Part shown: positions 16,378-24,509 of the stretch, piece after piece
Position numbering within the stretch: position 1 is the first letter of the stretch
How the letters are laid out: each line of letters begins with the position of its first letter
Origin: Massilia sp. UBA2604
GTDB taxonomy: Bacteria; Pseudomonadota; Gammaproteobacteria; Burkholderiales; Burkholderiaceae_D
Reading direction: 5' to 3'
Assembly: GCA_002339265.1 (NCBI GenBank)
Contig: DDKG01000021.1
Span: 1 to 27,705 of the forward strand
DNA: 27,705 nucleotides
Translations under genes and position numbers: made by a program
Notes under the pieces: model-generated
The model's input: only the letters and a program-made list of their open reading frames with translations
Database searches by the model: none
What the model was told of the DNA's origin: nothing

Positions 16378-16404
16378 AACCCGCTGGCAACAGCGGGTTT
16401 TTTT
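16378..16404 (+). terminator. Rho-independent terminator after the PEP-CTERM gene
   Basis: The stem AACCCGCTG/CAGCGGGTT (16378-16386 with 16391-16399) with a GCAA tetraloop runs into a seven-T tract (16398-16404), 47 bp after the stop. Confidence 0.92.
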
Positions 16405-16461
16405 ATATCAAAGTCGATGCGTCGCGCTGCAGATGCCGGTGGCCTGGCATCCGCGCAGATT

Positions 16462-17450
16462 TGATGTAAAGTTACATACGCAAAAACGCAATAATATTTG
16501 CCGAATTTGCATATATATGTCGCGAAAATTCAACAAAAACGAATAAATCAGAAATAATTTCCGGTGCGCAATCTCTTTTGCCCGACACTTGCGCTGCATG
16601 GCGACTGGCCCATGCTCCTCACATATCGATCATGAGCACCTTCAGCACCTACGATTCCACCGTCAATTCGTTTTACCTCGCTTTCTACGGCCGCCCGGCC
16701 GATCCGGCCGGCCTGAAATTCTGGTCGCAGCAGCTGGCCGCCAATAACGGCGAACTCGGCGCGATCACGCAAGCCTTCGCCACCTCGGAAGAAGCGCAAG
16801 TGCGCTTCGGCACCGACAGCGTCAACGACCGCATCGCCGAGATCTACCAGCAGCTGTTCAACCATACGCCCGACGCCGAAGGCCTGGCCTACTGGACCAG
16901 CGTGCTCGAGCAGGGCCACGCCTCGATGGCCGACGTCGCCGTCGCCATCCTGGGCGGCGCCAAGGACAGCGACGCGACCCTGTCGCAGCTGCGCCAGCAA
17001 GCCGCCGACGCCTTCACCGCCCAGGTCGAAGCCGGCAGCACGCAGTACGACGGCTATGCATCGATCGAAGCAGCCCGCATCCTGGTGCGCGCCGTGACCG
17101 CGGATGTCACCGCCGCCGACCTGGACGTGCTGGTGAAAGCCGCCGTCTCGTTCGCCGACACTGCCACCAAGACCCCGCAAGTCGTGGAAGCGATCGCCGT
17201 CAACACCACCTTGCTGGCGCTGTTCGACACCGCGCGCGGCGTGAAGGAACCAGTCGCGCTGGCCAAGGCCCTGGCCGATACCGCCAAGGCAGCGGCGGGC
17301 GATCCGGCCACGCTGGAATCGCTGCTGCGCGGCGGCGGCATGGACAAGGTGCTGAAAGTGATGCCGGCCAAGGCTACCCTGGAGGACGTGGTCGATGCGC
17401 TCGGCACCGGCGGCCTGCCGGCCGCGGTGGAGGTCGTGTATCCGACCGAG
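16462..17450 (+). repeat. Segmental duplication, copy 1 (leader plus constant N-terminal coding region)
   Basis: From TGATG at 16462, through an AT-rich leader and the first ~272 codons of the 944-aa gene, this ~990 bp aligns base for base with 24507-25490 with few changes. The similarity ends where the two proteins diverge into different tails. It also contains a 14-bp dyad (ATGTAA-AG-TTACAT, 16464-16477) that is degenerate in copy 2. Confidence 0.88.
16596..16615 (+). promoter_or_regulatory. Leader hairpin before the 944-aa DUF4214 gene
   Basis: The stem GCATGG/CCATGC (16596-16601 with 16610-16615) with an 8-base loop ends 16 bases before the ATG at 16632, which has no visible Shine-Dalgarno. 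A matching hairpin occurs at 24640-24659, and a shifted equivalent at 21103-21121. Confidence 0.5.
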
Positions 17451-19466
17451 CCGGCTGCTCCGACCCCGACCCCTGTTCCGGTTCCGCAAAAGACCTTCAA
17501 CGTCAGCGGCCTCGAGCATGACGTGGTCATTTCGGGCACCGCCACCGACGACGTCACCGTCGATCTGACCACCAATACGATCCTGCGCGCCGGCCACACC
17601 CCGATGCACAGCATGAACGACCTCACCACCGTGTTCGCCAAGGACTATGCCGGCAAGGTGACGGTCACCGGCACCGCGGCCGAGATCGACGTAGCGCTGC
17701 ACGACGCCAAGGTCAGCGGCGTGCACGGCTACGGCGTCATCGACGTCAAGAGCGCGATCTTCGTCGGCGAGCCGGGCGAGCGCACCTTCGCGCCGGAGAT
17801 CGCGCGAGTCATCGACCGCGCCGCGTCGGTGAAGGTCATCGATGTCCTGTCCATGGAAGAGCAGAAGCTGTTCGAAGACATCATCGGTTTCGACATCGCA
17901 AAGCTGGATGCGAAGGTCGACGAGACCATCCCGTCCATCCCCACTGTGGTCCTCGATGTCGACAGCGGCCACGCGGCCTCGTCGGACAACGACAAGGTGA
18001 CCAATGACGGCGCCTATTCGGTCAAGGACCAGGAAGCCGGCACGACCCTGCAGTTCAGCCTGAATGGCGAGACCGGCTGGAGCCGCGAGAAGCCGGCCGC
18101 AAAGGAAGGCGATAACACGATCTACGTGCGTCAGGTGGACCAGGCCGGCAACGTCGGCCAAGGCGCCAAGCTCGCGTTCACGCTCGATACGATCAAGCCC
18201 GAGTACGTCGATTTCAGCGTGGACGAGACCGGCGTGGTCGAGATCCTGGGTGTCGAAGAGGGCGACGTGTACGTCGAGTACCGCACCGGAAGCGACAGCG
18301 AGTGGCACCACGCCGACGTCCGCAATGACAAGGGCAATCCCGTCGTCACCCTGAAGGGAGAAGGCGATATGTACATCGAAGTGCGCCAGACCGACCAGGC
18401 TGGCAACGAAAGCGACATCGCGTCGTTCAGCTTCTCGCTGGACCCGACCGCGCCGTCTGATCCGGTTCCGCCGCCGACCCTTCCGCCGGTGACCCCGCCG
18501 GCTCCCCAGATGGATATCTACCAGCGCGCCCTGTATCAGTTCGCGGGTAGCCAGGACCAGATGACCCTGCTCAGCTACACCGGTAGCGTGACCGGTGTGA
18601 ACGACACGAAGTCGCTGATAATGAGCAATTACTCTGGTAATAACTGGCTGTCGGTCGAAAGCCAGTACCTCGCCAACGGCTTCTCCATGACCGGCAATAC
18701 CATGAAATTCGGCGCCGAACTGAATGCTGGCCTGTACTTGCTGCGCTGGACTGTGGATACCTTTACCAGCACCAACGGTTACTTGAGCAACGGAACGCAG
18801 GTGTTCGCCGGCGGCACCGCTGGTGCGTTCACGCATGACGGAACCTCCATCGCCCGTACCGAGTACGCGACTGGCGACACTATCCGTGACGCAAGCTATG
18901 GAACGACCGACGCCATCATCGCTACCAGCAAGGGCCTCTCGCACATCGTGCCAGGCAAGGCAGCGAATGTTGTGGTGGACAGCGGTACGCTCACGATCGG
19001 CTATCAGGACTTCTCGCTCGCAGGTGGCAGCCTCATTCTGGGTTTCGATACCGGCAGCGACAAGATCGCCATTGAAGGCATTGCCGCCAACGCTCTCGAT
19101 CGCAGCAACAAGGGCAAGATCGACTGGAACATCGCAGGCGAAGACCCGGTTACCGTCACTGAAATGGATGAAGGTGTTGCTATCACGCTGAATCTGGGTG
19201 ACATCATCGGCGTCGGATCGAATGCTGCGCTGGCGAAGTCGGCCGCTGTGCTCAACAACTACATCGATGTTGGCCTGGCCGACCAGGACCTGCTGATCTA
19301 TGTCACTGAGCCCAACAACAGCAATAGCAGCGTACTGTTCCACTATAGCGATCTGGACGGTAACAGCAAGATCGATGGCGCCGAGCTCACCTATCTGGCG
19401 ATGTTCAACGGCGGTATTGCAGAGCTGAACGACATCATCGTGGTTGGCACGCAGCCTGTCATCTGA
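16632..19466 (+). CDS. Large DUF4214 surface protein A with Ig-like domains (type I secretion substrate)
   Basis: The 944-residue protein is called from ATG 16632. Upstream in-frame TTG 16578 is not supported, since all three paralogs become alike at this MST[FL]STYDSTVNSFYLAF start. DUF4214 motifs are FYLAFYGRPADPAGLKFW (~14-31) and IYQQLFNHTPDAEGLAYW (~71-88), within a helical constant region to ~272. Next come a Pro-rich joint, a ~155-residue module also found in paralog B (~288-445), two Ig-like repeats with the VRQxDxAGN signature (~437-610), a second Pro-rich linker and a C-terminal beta domain ending IIVVGTQPVI. There is no Sec signal and no classical GGxGxD nonapeptide. The closing SSVLFHYSDLDGNSKIDGAEL is shared with the orphan fragment downstream and probably belongs to the secretion tail. 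Export by the type I system at 8.0-12.5 kb is inferred. Confidence 0.85.
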   Translation: MSTFSTYDSTVNSFYLAFYGRPADPAGLKFWSQQLAANNGELGAITQAFATSEEAQVRFGTDSVNDRIAEIYQQLFNHTPDAEGLAYWTSVLEQGHASMADVAVAILGGAKDSDATLSQLRQQAADAFTAQVEAGSTQYDGYASIEAARILVRAVTADVTAADLDVLVKAAVSFADTATKTPQVVEAIAVNTTLLALFDTARGVKEPVALAKALADTAKAAAGDPATLESLLRGGGMDKVLKVMPAKATLEDVVDALGTGGLPAAVEVVYPTEPAAPTPTPVPVPQKTFNVSGLEHDVVISGTATDDVTVDLTTNTILRAGHTPMHSMNDLTTVFAKDYAGKVTVTGTAAEIDVALHDAKVSGVHGYGVIDVKSAIFVGEPGERTFAPEIARVIDRAASVKVIDVLSMEEQKLFEDIIGFDIAKLDAKVDETIPSIPTVVLDVDSGHAASSDNDKVTNDGAYSVKDQEAGTTLQFSLNGETGWSREKPAAKEGDNTIYVRQVDQAGNVGQGAKLAFTLDTIKPEYVDFSVDETGVVEILGVEEGDVYVEYRTGSDSEWHHADVRNDKGNPVVTLKGEGDMYIEVRQTDQAGNESDIASFSFSLDPTAPSDPVPPPTLPPVTPPAPQMDIYQRALYQFAGSQDQMTLLSYTGSVTGVNDTKSLIMSNYSGNNWLSVESQYLANGFSMTGNTMKFGAELNAGLYLLRWTVDTFTSTNGYLSNGTQVFAGGTAGAFTHDGTSIARTEYATGDTIRDASYGTTDAIIATSKGLSHIVPGKAANVVVDSGTLTIGYQDFSLAGGSLILGFDTGSDKIAIEGIAANALDRSNKGKIDWNIAGEDPVTVTEMDEGVAITLNLGDIIGVGSNAALAKSAAVLNNYIDVGLADQDLLIYVTEPNNSNSSVLFHYSDLDGNSKIDGAELTYLAMFNGGIAELNDIIVVGTQPVI
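17494..17966 (+). repeat. Shared ~155-residue protein module, copy in paralog A
   Basis: Residues ~288-445 of protein A align with ~648-811 of protein B. Shared landmarks are DYAGKVTV[TS]GT, GY-x-[IV]-[IV]-DVK-xx-IF and LSM[ED]E-xx-L followed by FD[IM]. The module directly follows the constant region here but lies near the C-terminus in B. I recognise no named family. Confidence 0.65.
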
Positions 19467-19511
19467 TGCATTGGCTCACCTCGTCCCGGCTTTGAGGGGA
19501 TGAGGACCTAT

Positions 19512-19540
19512 TGGCCCTGCCTGTCCGGCAGGGCCATTTT
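19512..19540 (+). terminator. Rho-independent terminator after DUF4214 gene A
   Basis: A perfect 10-bp stem TGGCCCTGCC/GGCAGGGCCA (19512-19521 with 19527-19536), loop TGTCC, is followed by TTTT. It lies 46 bp after the stop of gene A and immediately before the orphan C-terminal fragment. Confidence 0.85.
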
Positions 19541-20782
19541 GCCGTTCGCGAGGGACTGGCCGACGGCGTCGTCCAGTGGAAACTCGCGGGCCAGGACGCA
19601 TGGACCGACGTCACCGGCAAAGGCAGCGACGGCAGCTTCACGCTGGAAGGCATCGACCTGTCGGCCAGCGATCCGACGGTCGACGTGTGCGTGATCGATG
19701 CCGCCGGCAACATCGGCGATACGATCAGCCGCACCATCGATGGTCCGTTCGCGCCCAAGCTGATCTTGACGCCGACGGTGGACGGCCTGGAAGTGACCAG
19801 CCCGGTTGCCGGCACGCTGATGATCGCTTTCGGTACGCTGCATTCGACGGATGAGAGCCGCGGCGCAATCGCGGGCACCGTCCTGGTCGAAACCCAGGAA
19901 TATGCAAAGGGTGGCCGTGTGCAGGTGGTGCCCGAGGGGGGCGGCGCCAACCTGACGGAAGAAGCCTGGACCAGCTATTACCTGGGCAGTACCGCGAACA
20001 ATACCCTGACTGGCCAGTATCAATGGGGCTTCGACGGCGACGACATTCTGACCGGTACCGACGGCGACGACTTCCTCAGCGGCGGCAACGACAGCGACAT
20101 CATCCTGTCGAAGGGCGGCCGCGACACCATTTCGGGCGGCAGCGGCGCCGACAAGATCACCCTGGTCGCCGATCAGCAGGCAACCGACCAGGGTTTCGCC
20201 AAGTCCGGCGAGGTGATCTTCGCTGGCGGCCAGGATGGCCCGTTCCATCACCAGGGCTTCGCGCTGGCCGACTTCAGGGAATACCTTGGCGGCGCAAACT
20301 ACGGCAACGCGGTCAGCATGAACCAGGGCTTCAGCACCAGTCCGCTGGCGAATGGCGCGATCATCCACACCAGCGGCGGCAATGATGTGGTGGTCGATAC
20401 CGGCGGCCGGCTGATCGTCGAGTACGACGCGATCAATAACGCGGCGCAAGACCTGATCCTGGGTTTGCGCAGCGATGAGCGGGTGCGGATCTCGGGCGAG
20501 GTGGCGGCGCTGATCGAAAAGGATGGCAACGAGGGCATCCAATGGAATGAGAACATCGCCAATGGCAGGACCGAAGGCCTGACGATCACCGTGCGTGAGG
20601 ATAATGGTGTCGAGGCCGACAGCAGCGTCCTGTTCATCTTCCAGAACCTGCAGAACGACGGCCTAGTCCAGGCGAATGAACTGACGACGATCGCCATGTT
20701 CGCAGATGGTGCGATCACGACCGGCAGTGTCGAGCTCATCAGCACCCAGACCGAGGGTGGCTTCGTTACTGAAGCCCCGTAA
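19541..20782 (+). pseudogene. Orphan C-terminal tip of a DUF4214/RTX-type surface protein (5'-truncated)
   Basis: An open frame of ~413 codons lacks any DUF4214 N-terminus. The only upstream start candidate (TTG 19511) lies inside the terminator of gene A, so it has no believable initiation site. It opens in the middle of an Ig-like repeat (GLADGVVQWKLAGQDAWTDV, then VDVCVIDAAGNIGD), continues as in protein C (VDGLEVTSPVAGTLMIAF, GQYQWGFDGDD) with RTX-like calcium-binding repeats (GTDGDDFLSGG, SGGSGADKITL, ~20029-20157), and closes with SSVLFIFQNLQNDGLVQANEL, similar to the tail of protein A. It is in a different frame from gene A. The frame is intact apart from the missing start, so it is either a recent displaced tail or a silent cassette. 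Gene finders may call it a 423-aa CDS from 19511. Confidence 0.75.
20029..20157 (+). repeat. RTX-like nonapeptide repeats in the orphan tip
   Basis: Successive G-D/N-D-rich units (FDGDDILTG, GTDGDDFLSGG, NDSDIILSKGG, RDTISGGSGADK) fit loose GGxGxDxUx calcium-binding repeats. Confidence 0.7.
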
Positions 20783-20800
20783 TCTGCTGGCTCCGAAACG

Positions 20801-20832
20801 CCCTGTCTGGATCGTTCCAGGCAAGGTTTTTT
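20801..20832 (+). terminator. Rho-independent terminator after the orphan tip
   Basis: An imperfect stem built on CTGGA/TCCAG, extended outward with one G-T pair and one mismatch (20801-20811 with 20816-20826), is followed by six T (20827-20832), 18 bp after the stop. A terminator here supports the fragment being the real 3' end of a former gene. Confidence 0.75.
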
Positions 20833-21141
20833 CTGCGTGAACGGCAAGAACGTTATGCAACGCCCTGAAACTCTCAGCCGGGCTCCTATGACCAGCTGCG
20901 CGCCAATTGCAACTCGAAAAATCCATCGATTCACAAAATTCGCAAATTCAAGCAATAACTTCACAATTATTGATACTGAATTGTTGTTCAATAATAAAAT
21001 AATTGCCAATATCTAATGCTTTTCTGTCGGAGAAATGCGACAGTACCGTAAAAACAGAAAATATGTATATGTCTGTAATCTCCGGTGTGGCGATAATTGA
21101 TGCATGGCAACTCTCGCCATGTCTATTACTGTTTATCTTCT
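20833..21141 (+). other. AT-rich leader and promoter region of DUF4214 gene B
   Basis: These 309 bp hold no credible gene. They include an inverted repeat CTGTCG/CGACAG (21024-21029 with 21038-21043), a stretch resembling the leaders of genes A and C (TTGCC, AATGC, TGTCG, then ATCTCCGGTG), and the start-proximal hairpin at 21103-21121. No clear -35/-10 pair was identified. Confidence 0.5.
21103..21121 (+). promoter_or_regulatory. Leader hairpin before DUF4214 gene B
   Basis: The stem CATGGC/GCCATG (21103-21108 with 21116-21121) with a 7-base loop ends 20 bases before the ATG at 21142. Relative to genes A and C the pairing register is shifted but kept by matching changes on both arms. No Shine-Dalgarno is visible. 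Confidence 0.5.
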
Positions 21142-21955
21142 ATGAGCACACTGAGCACTTACGATTCGACGGTCAATTCCTTCTACCTGGCTTTCTACGG
21201 CCGACCTGCCGATCCAGCCGGCCTGAAGTTCTGGTCGCAGCAACTCGCAGCCAGTAACGGCGAACTGGGCGCCATCACCCAAGCCTTCGCCACCTCGGAA
21301 GAAGCGCAAGTGCGCTTTGGCGACGATACGGTCGGCGATCGCGTCGCCGAGATCTACCAACAGCTGTTCAACCGCACCATCGATGCCGATGGCCTGGCCT
21401 ACTGGACCGGCGTCATCGAACAGGGCGACGCCTCGCTGGCCGACGTCTCGATCGCCATCCTGAACGGCGCCCGCGACAGCGACGCGACCCTGTCCGCGCT
21501 GCGCCAGCAGGCAGCCGACGAGTTCACCGCACAAGTCGAAGCATCGGGCACCCAGTACAGCGGCTACGCTTCGATCGAAGCGGCCCGCATCCTGGTGCGC
21601 GCCGTGACTGCGGACGCTACCCAAAACGACGTAGCGCAACTGGTCAAGGCAGCAGTCTCGTTTGCCGATACCGCCACCAAGACCCCTGCGGTGGTCGAAG
21701 CGATCGCCGTCAACACCACGCTGCTGGCGCTGTTCGACACCGCACGCGGCAAGGGCGATCCGGTCGCGCTGGCCCAGGCCCTGTCCGACACCGCCAAGGC
21801 TGCCGCCGGCGACCCGGTCACGCTCGAATCGCTGCTGCGCGGCGGCGGCATGGACAAGGTGCTCAAGGTGATGCCGGCTGCGGCCACCCTGAAGGACGTG
21901 GTCAAGGCGCTGGCCGACGGCGGCCTGCCGGCTGCGGTAGAGGTCGTGTACCCGA
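21142..21955 (+). repeat. Constant N-terminal region, diverged copy in gene B
   Basis: The first ~272 codons are clearly homologous to 16632-17450 and 24676-25490 but less similar than those two are to each other. Homology stops at the short Pro/Thr/Ser-rich joint after VEVVYPTAPTAP. Confidence 0.8.
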
Positions 21956-23937
21956 CTGCACCGACTGCACCAAGCAACCCTGGCACCCCGAGCTCGTCGG
22001 CATTCAAGCTGAAGTTCGACCACGTCATCGAAAGTGATCTGGACGTCAATAAAAAAGATAACGTCACCAACTACAGCCAGTCCGACGTCACGTTCAAGTA
22101 CACCGGCGATCACCTGGCCAAGGGCCAGCACGTCCAGGCAAGCGTCGACGGCAAACACTGGACCGAACTGATGGTGGAAACCGACACCGTCAGCAAGACC
22201 GTCACCGTCCTGGGCGTCAAACTGGCCGGCCAGTCGACCAATATCGAAATGTTCGCATCGCCGAACATCTCGATCCAGGAGAGCGCGCCACAGAACATAA
22301 CCACCACCATCAGCCTGCGTGTGGTCGATGCCGAGAACAAGCCGGTCGCATCGTTTACCCCGTTCAAGCAGGACATCATCTTTGACGGTTATGTGGCAAT
22401 GCCGGGCCTGAACTTCGGTTCGGGCGAGAGCAAGAATGCGTTTGAGCTGGCAACGTCGGGCGTCATCACGACTTCCAAGGCAGTGTACGGAATCGACACG
22501 ACCGAAGAAGGCGCTTATATCCAGTACGACACGAGCCTGGCGCCGAAGAATATCTTCCTGGGTGGTTCCTCCAACTGGAGCAAGGATAAGCCAGTCCTGA
22601 AAGAAGGCGAGATCACCACGTTCGATGTGCGCCAGGTCGACGTCGCAGGCAATACCAGCTTCATCCAGACTGTCAAGGTCGTCCTCGACACTGTCAAGCC
22701 AACAGGCACGCCAGTCATTACCCTGGCGGAAGCAAGCAGCGGCTCCACTACGCCGATCATTGACGGTGACAGCGCGAGCGACAGCGACAACGATAGCGAC
22801 ATCATGCCGATCGGTTTCGGTCCAAGCACCACCCCGGTCACCACCAGCCCGAATACCGTCAACCTGACGATCGGCGGCCTGGAAAAATCGACCAACGTCG
22901 GCTGGGAATACAGCACCGACAAGGGCGCATCATGGAAGTTCGGCGGACGTAACAATGAAAGCGGCACTGCTTCGCTCACCGTGGAGAAAGTAGCCGCTGG
23001 TCCATTCGAGGTCCTGGTTCGCCAGCTCGACGCGGCAGGCAATGTCAGCCCGCAGTCGACGGCTTACCCAATCGAGGCTCTTGACGTGGCGACCTTCGTC
23101 GTCAGTAGCCAGCTCACCACGCTGATCATCAGCGGTGCGAGCACCGACAGCGTCCACGTCGACCTCACCGCCGATAGCTATACCCGCGGTAGCCTCGAGG
23201 AAGTAACGTATTCGCACCCGTTCTCGCTGGTCCACGCGGTCGATTATGCCGGTAAGGTCACTGTGAGCGGCACTGTTGACGAGATCAGCTATGCGCGGGA
23301 AAGCTTCATGGTGGGCAACATCGATGGCTACTCCATCGTCGATGTCAAGGACCATATCTTCAGCGGCGCACCTGGTGCACGCGTCATCGCTGACGAATAC
23401 ATCAGCTTCCTGTTGGACTTCGCCGATTCCGTGACCATCAGCGACACGCTGTCGATGGATGAGGAAGCCCTGCTTGAGGCGTTGCCGAACTTCGACATGA
23501 AGACGCTGATCGCCACAGTCGATAACGAGGCACCTGCGAAGCCACTGCTGGACATCGATGAGAATTCCGGTTTGCCTACCGAGACCACCGTAGGAGAAGT
23601 CCAGGTGATGGCGCTGGAATCGGATGGCACATTCCAGTACCGCACCAGCTCTGACGGTCAATGGCAGAATGGCTCCGGGATCGTGGACGGCATGGCGACC
23701 ATCACCCTGACCGATGCTGGCCAGAAGTACCTCGACGTGAAACAGTTCGATGCAGCCGGCAACGAAAGCGAGGTCGCGCACCTGGAATTCTTGCTGCTCC
23801 CTAAACAGGATGAGGAAATGGGTTCGGGCGCGGAGTCGGACGATCAACCGTACAGCGGCTCTGACCTGCCTCCTGAGTCGGACAGCGATGTGGTCGACGT
23901 CGACCTGATCGGCGCCCCGTCTGGCGGCAACCCGTAA
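21142..23937 (+). CDS. Large DUF4214 surface protein B with Ig-like domains and acidic segments
   Basis: The 931-residue protein is called from ATG 21142 by alignment of MSTLSTYDSTVNSFYLAF with its paralogs; in-frame ATG 21097 is possible but unsupported. The constant DUF4214 region covers ~1-272 (GRPADPAGLKFW, IYQQLFNRTIDADGLAYW). A beta-rich region (~285-530) ends in an Ig-like repeat with FDVRQVDVAGN. A short Asp/Ser-rich acidic linker follows (~548-560), then an Ig-like repeat (VLVRQLDAAGNVSP, ~622-635), the module shared with protein A (~648-811) and a last Ig-like repeat (LDVKQFDAAGNESE, ~865-878). It ends in an acidic, Ser/Pro-rich tail and has no RTX nonapeptides. The tail is unlike those of A and C. 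It is a likely substrate of the nearby type I exporter, although its secretion signal is not obvious. Confidence 0.85.
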   Translation: MSTLSTYDSTVNSFYLAFYGRPADPAGLKFWSQQLAASNGELGAITQAFATSEEAQVRFGDDTVGDRVAEIYQQLFNRTIDADGLAYWTGVIEQGDASLADVSIAILNGARDSDATLSALRQQAADEFTAQVEASGTQYSGYASIEAARILVRAVTADATQNDVAQLVKAAVSFADTATKTPAVVEAIAVNTTLLALFDTARGKGDPVALAQALSDTAKAAAGDPVTLESLLRGGGMDKVLKVMPAAATLKDVVKALADGGLPAAVEVVYPTAPTAPSNPGTPSSSAFKLKFDHVIESDLDVNKKDNVTNYSQSDVTFKYTGDHLAKGQHVQASVDGKHWTELMVETDTVSKTVTVLGVKLAGQSTNIEMFASPNISIQESAPQNITTTISLRVVDAENKPVASFTPFKQDIIFDGYVAMPGLNFGSGESKNAFELATSGVITTSKAVYGIDTTEEGAYIQYDTSLAPKNIFLGGSSNWSKDKPVLKEGEITTFDVRQVDVAGNTSFIQTVKVVLDTVKPTGTPVITLAEASSGSTTPIIDGDSASDSDNDSDIMPIGFGPSTTPVTTSPNTVNLTIGGLEKSTNVGWEYSTDKGASWKFGGRNNESGTASLTVEKVAAGPFEVLVRQLDAAGNVSPQSTAYPIEALDVATFVVSSQLTTLIISGASTDSVHVDLTADSYTRGSLEEVTYSHPFSLVHAVDYAGKVTVSGTVDEISYARESFMVGNIDGYSIVDVKDHIFSGAPGARVIADEYISFLLDFADSVTISDTLSMDEEALLEALPNFDMKTLIATVDNEAPAKPLLDIDENSGLPTETTVGEVQVMALESDGTFQYRTSSDGQWQNGSGIVDGMATITLTDAGQKYLDVKQFDAAGNESEVAHLEFLLLPKQDEEMGSGAESDDQPYSGSDLPPESDSDVVDVDLIGAPSGGNP
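23084..23575 (+). repeat. Shared ~155-residue protein module, copy in paralog B
   Basis: Residues ~648-811 of protein B match ~288-445 of protein A (VDYAGKVTVSGT, GYSIVDVKDHIFSGAPGAR, LSMDEEALLE). Its different position relative to the constant region points to module shuffling. Confidence 0.65.
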
Positions 23938-23974
23938 GCGCAGCGCCGGCGTGCCGGTCTGATGCAAACCCGTA

Positions 23975-24006
23975 AAAACCCTGCTGCGATTGCAGCAGGG
24001 TTTTTT
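23975..24006 (+). terminator. Rho-independent terminator after DUF4214 gene B
   Basis: The stem CCCTGCTGC/GCAGCAGGG (23979-23987 with 23992-24000), extended by A-T pairs, with a GATT loop and six T (24001-24006), lies ~40 bp after the stop. Confidence 0.93.
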
Positions 24007-24084
24007 ATATCCTGACAGGGGGCAGGTGCTAGAATCACCGGCACCCGCGTGCAACCGTGGCGCCACATCACCGGCAGGCAAACT

Positions 24085-24509
24085 ATGCAAGACTGGTCCC
24101 AAGGCTATATGACCGAGGTGGCCTACACCTTCGGTTACTACCCGAGCTGAACCCGCTGCGCGCGCATCGGGCCTGCCGCACGCATCGACGCCGCGCTCGA
24201 CTTCGCCGACCAATTGATGAAGCGGGCCTGCGCGAGACCGCCCGCGATTTCAGCGTCAACCGATTGTTCCGCGGCGACTACTGGGTGCGCGGCGCGCGCT
24301 GCTTGGCGCCAGCCGACCGCGCCGAGCGCCTGCGCGCCCAGTGCGTCGTCCTGGCCTAGGCGCCAGGCAAGATCAAACTCAAGGTCGCAGGCGCCCAGGG
24401 CGAGGCCAGCCTGCACGAAGACGTCTACTGGCCGATCCTCGACGCGCTCGCAGATCACCGGCCGTGGTCGCTCGGCGAAATCGGCACTGCCTTCGACAGA
24501 CAAATCTGA
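24085..24509 (+). pseudogene. Decayed SAM-dependent methyltransferase with regulatory domain (internal deletion, frameshifts, stop)
   Basis: An ATG at 24085 opens MQDWSQGYMTEVAYTFGYY, the N-terminus typical of class I methyltransferases that carry a methyltransferase regulatory domain. A one-base frameshift near 24140 moves the reading to ELNPLRAHRACR. A large internal deletion then removes the SAM-binding core, resuming at IDAALDFADQLM and, after another frame change, LRETARDFSVNRLFRGDYWVRGARCLAP (~24228-24310). A TAG at 24357-24359 interrupts the frame before IKLKVAGAQGEASLHEDVYWPILDALADH and the final TGA. About 140 codons remain of a gene normally near 500. The family identity rests on recalled sequence patterns. 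The remnant ends exactly where the duplicated leader of gene C begins. Confidence 0.75.

Noticed and set aside
16578..16631. N-terminal extension of protein A from TTG 16578 (same in C at 24622)
   Set aside because: The extension is conserved between A and C only because the leader DNA is duplicated; gene B has a different sequence there, whereas all three agree from MST[FL]STYD onward.
16548..19343. Very long minus-strand open frame (931 codons) opposite gene A, with similar ones opposite B and C
   Set aside because: Mirror frames of GC-rich, repeat-bearing genes. The translations are His/Arg/Gly/Val-rich and recur only because the sense genes are paralogous.
19511..19540. TTG at 19511 as start codon for a 423-aa protein
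   Set aside because: It lies within a perfect 10-bp terminator stem and has no credible ribosome site. The frame after it begins mid-domain.
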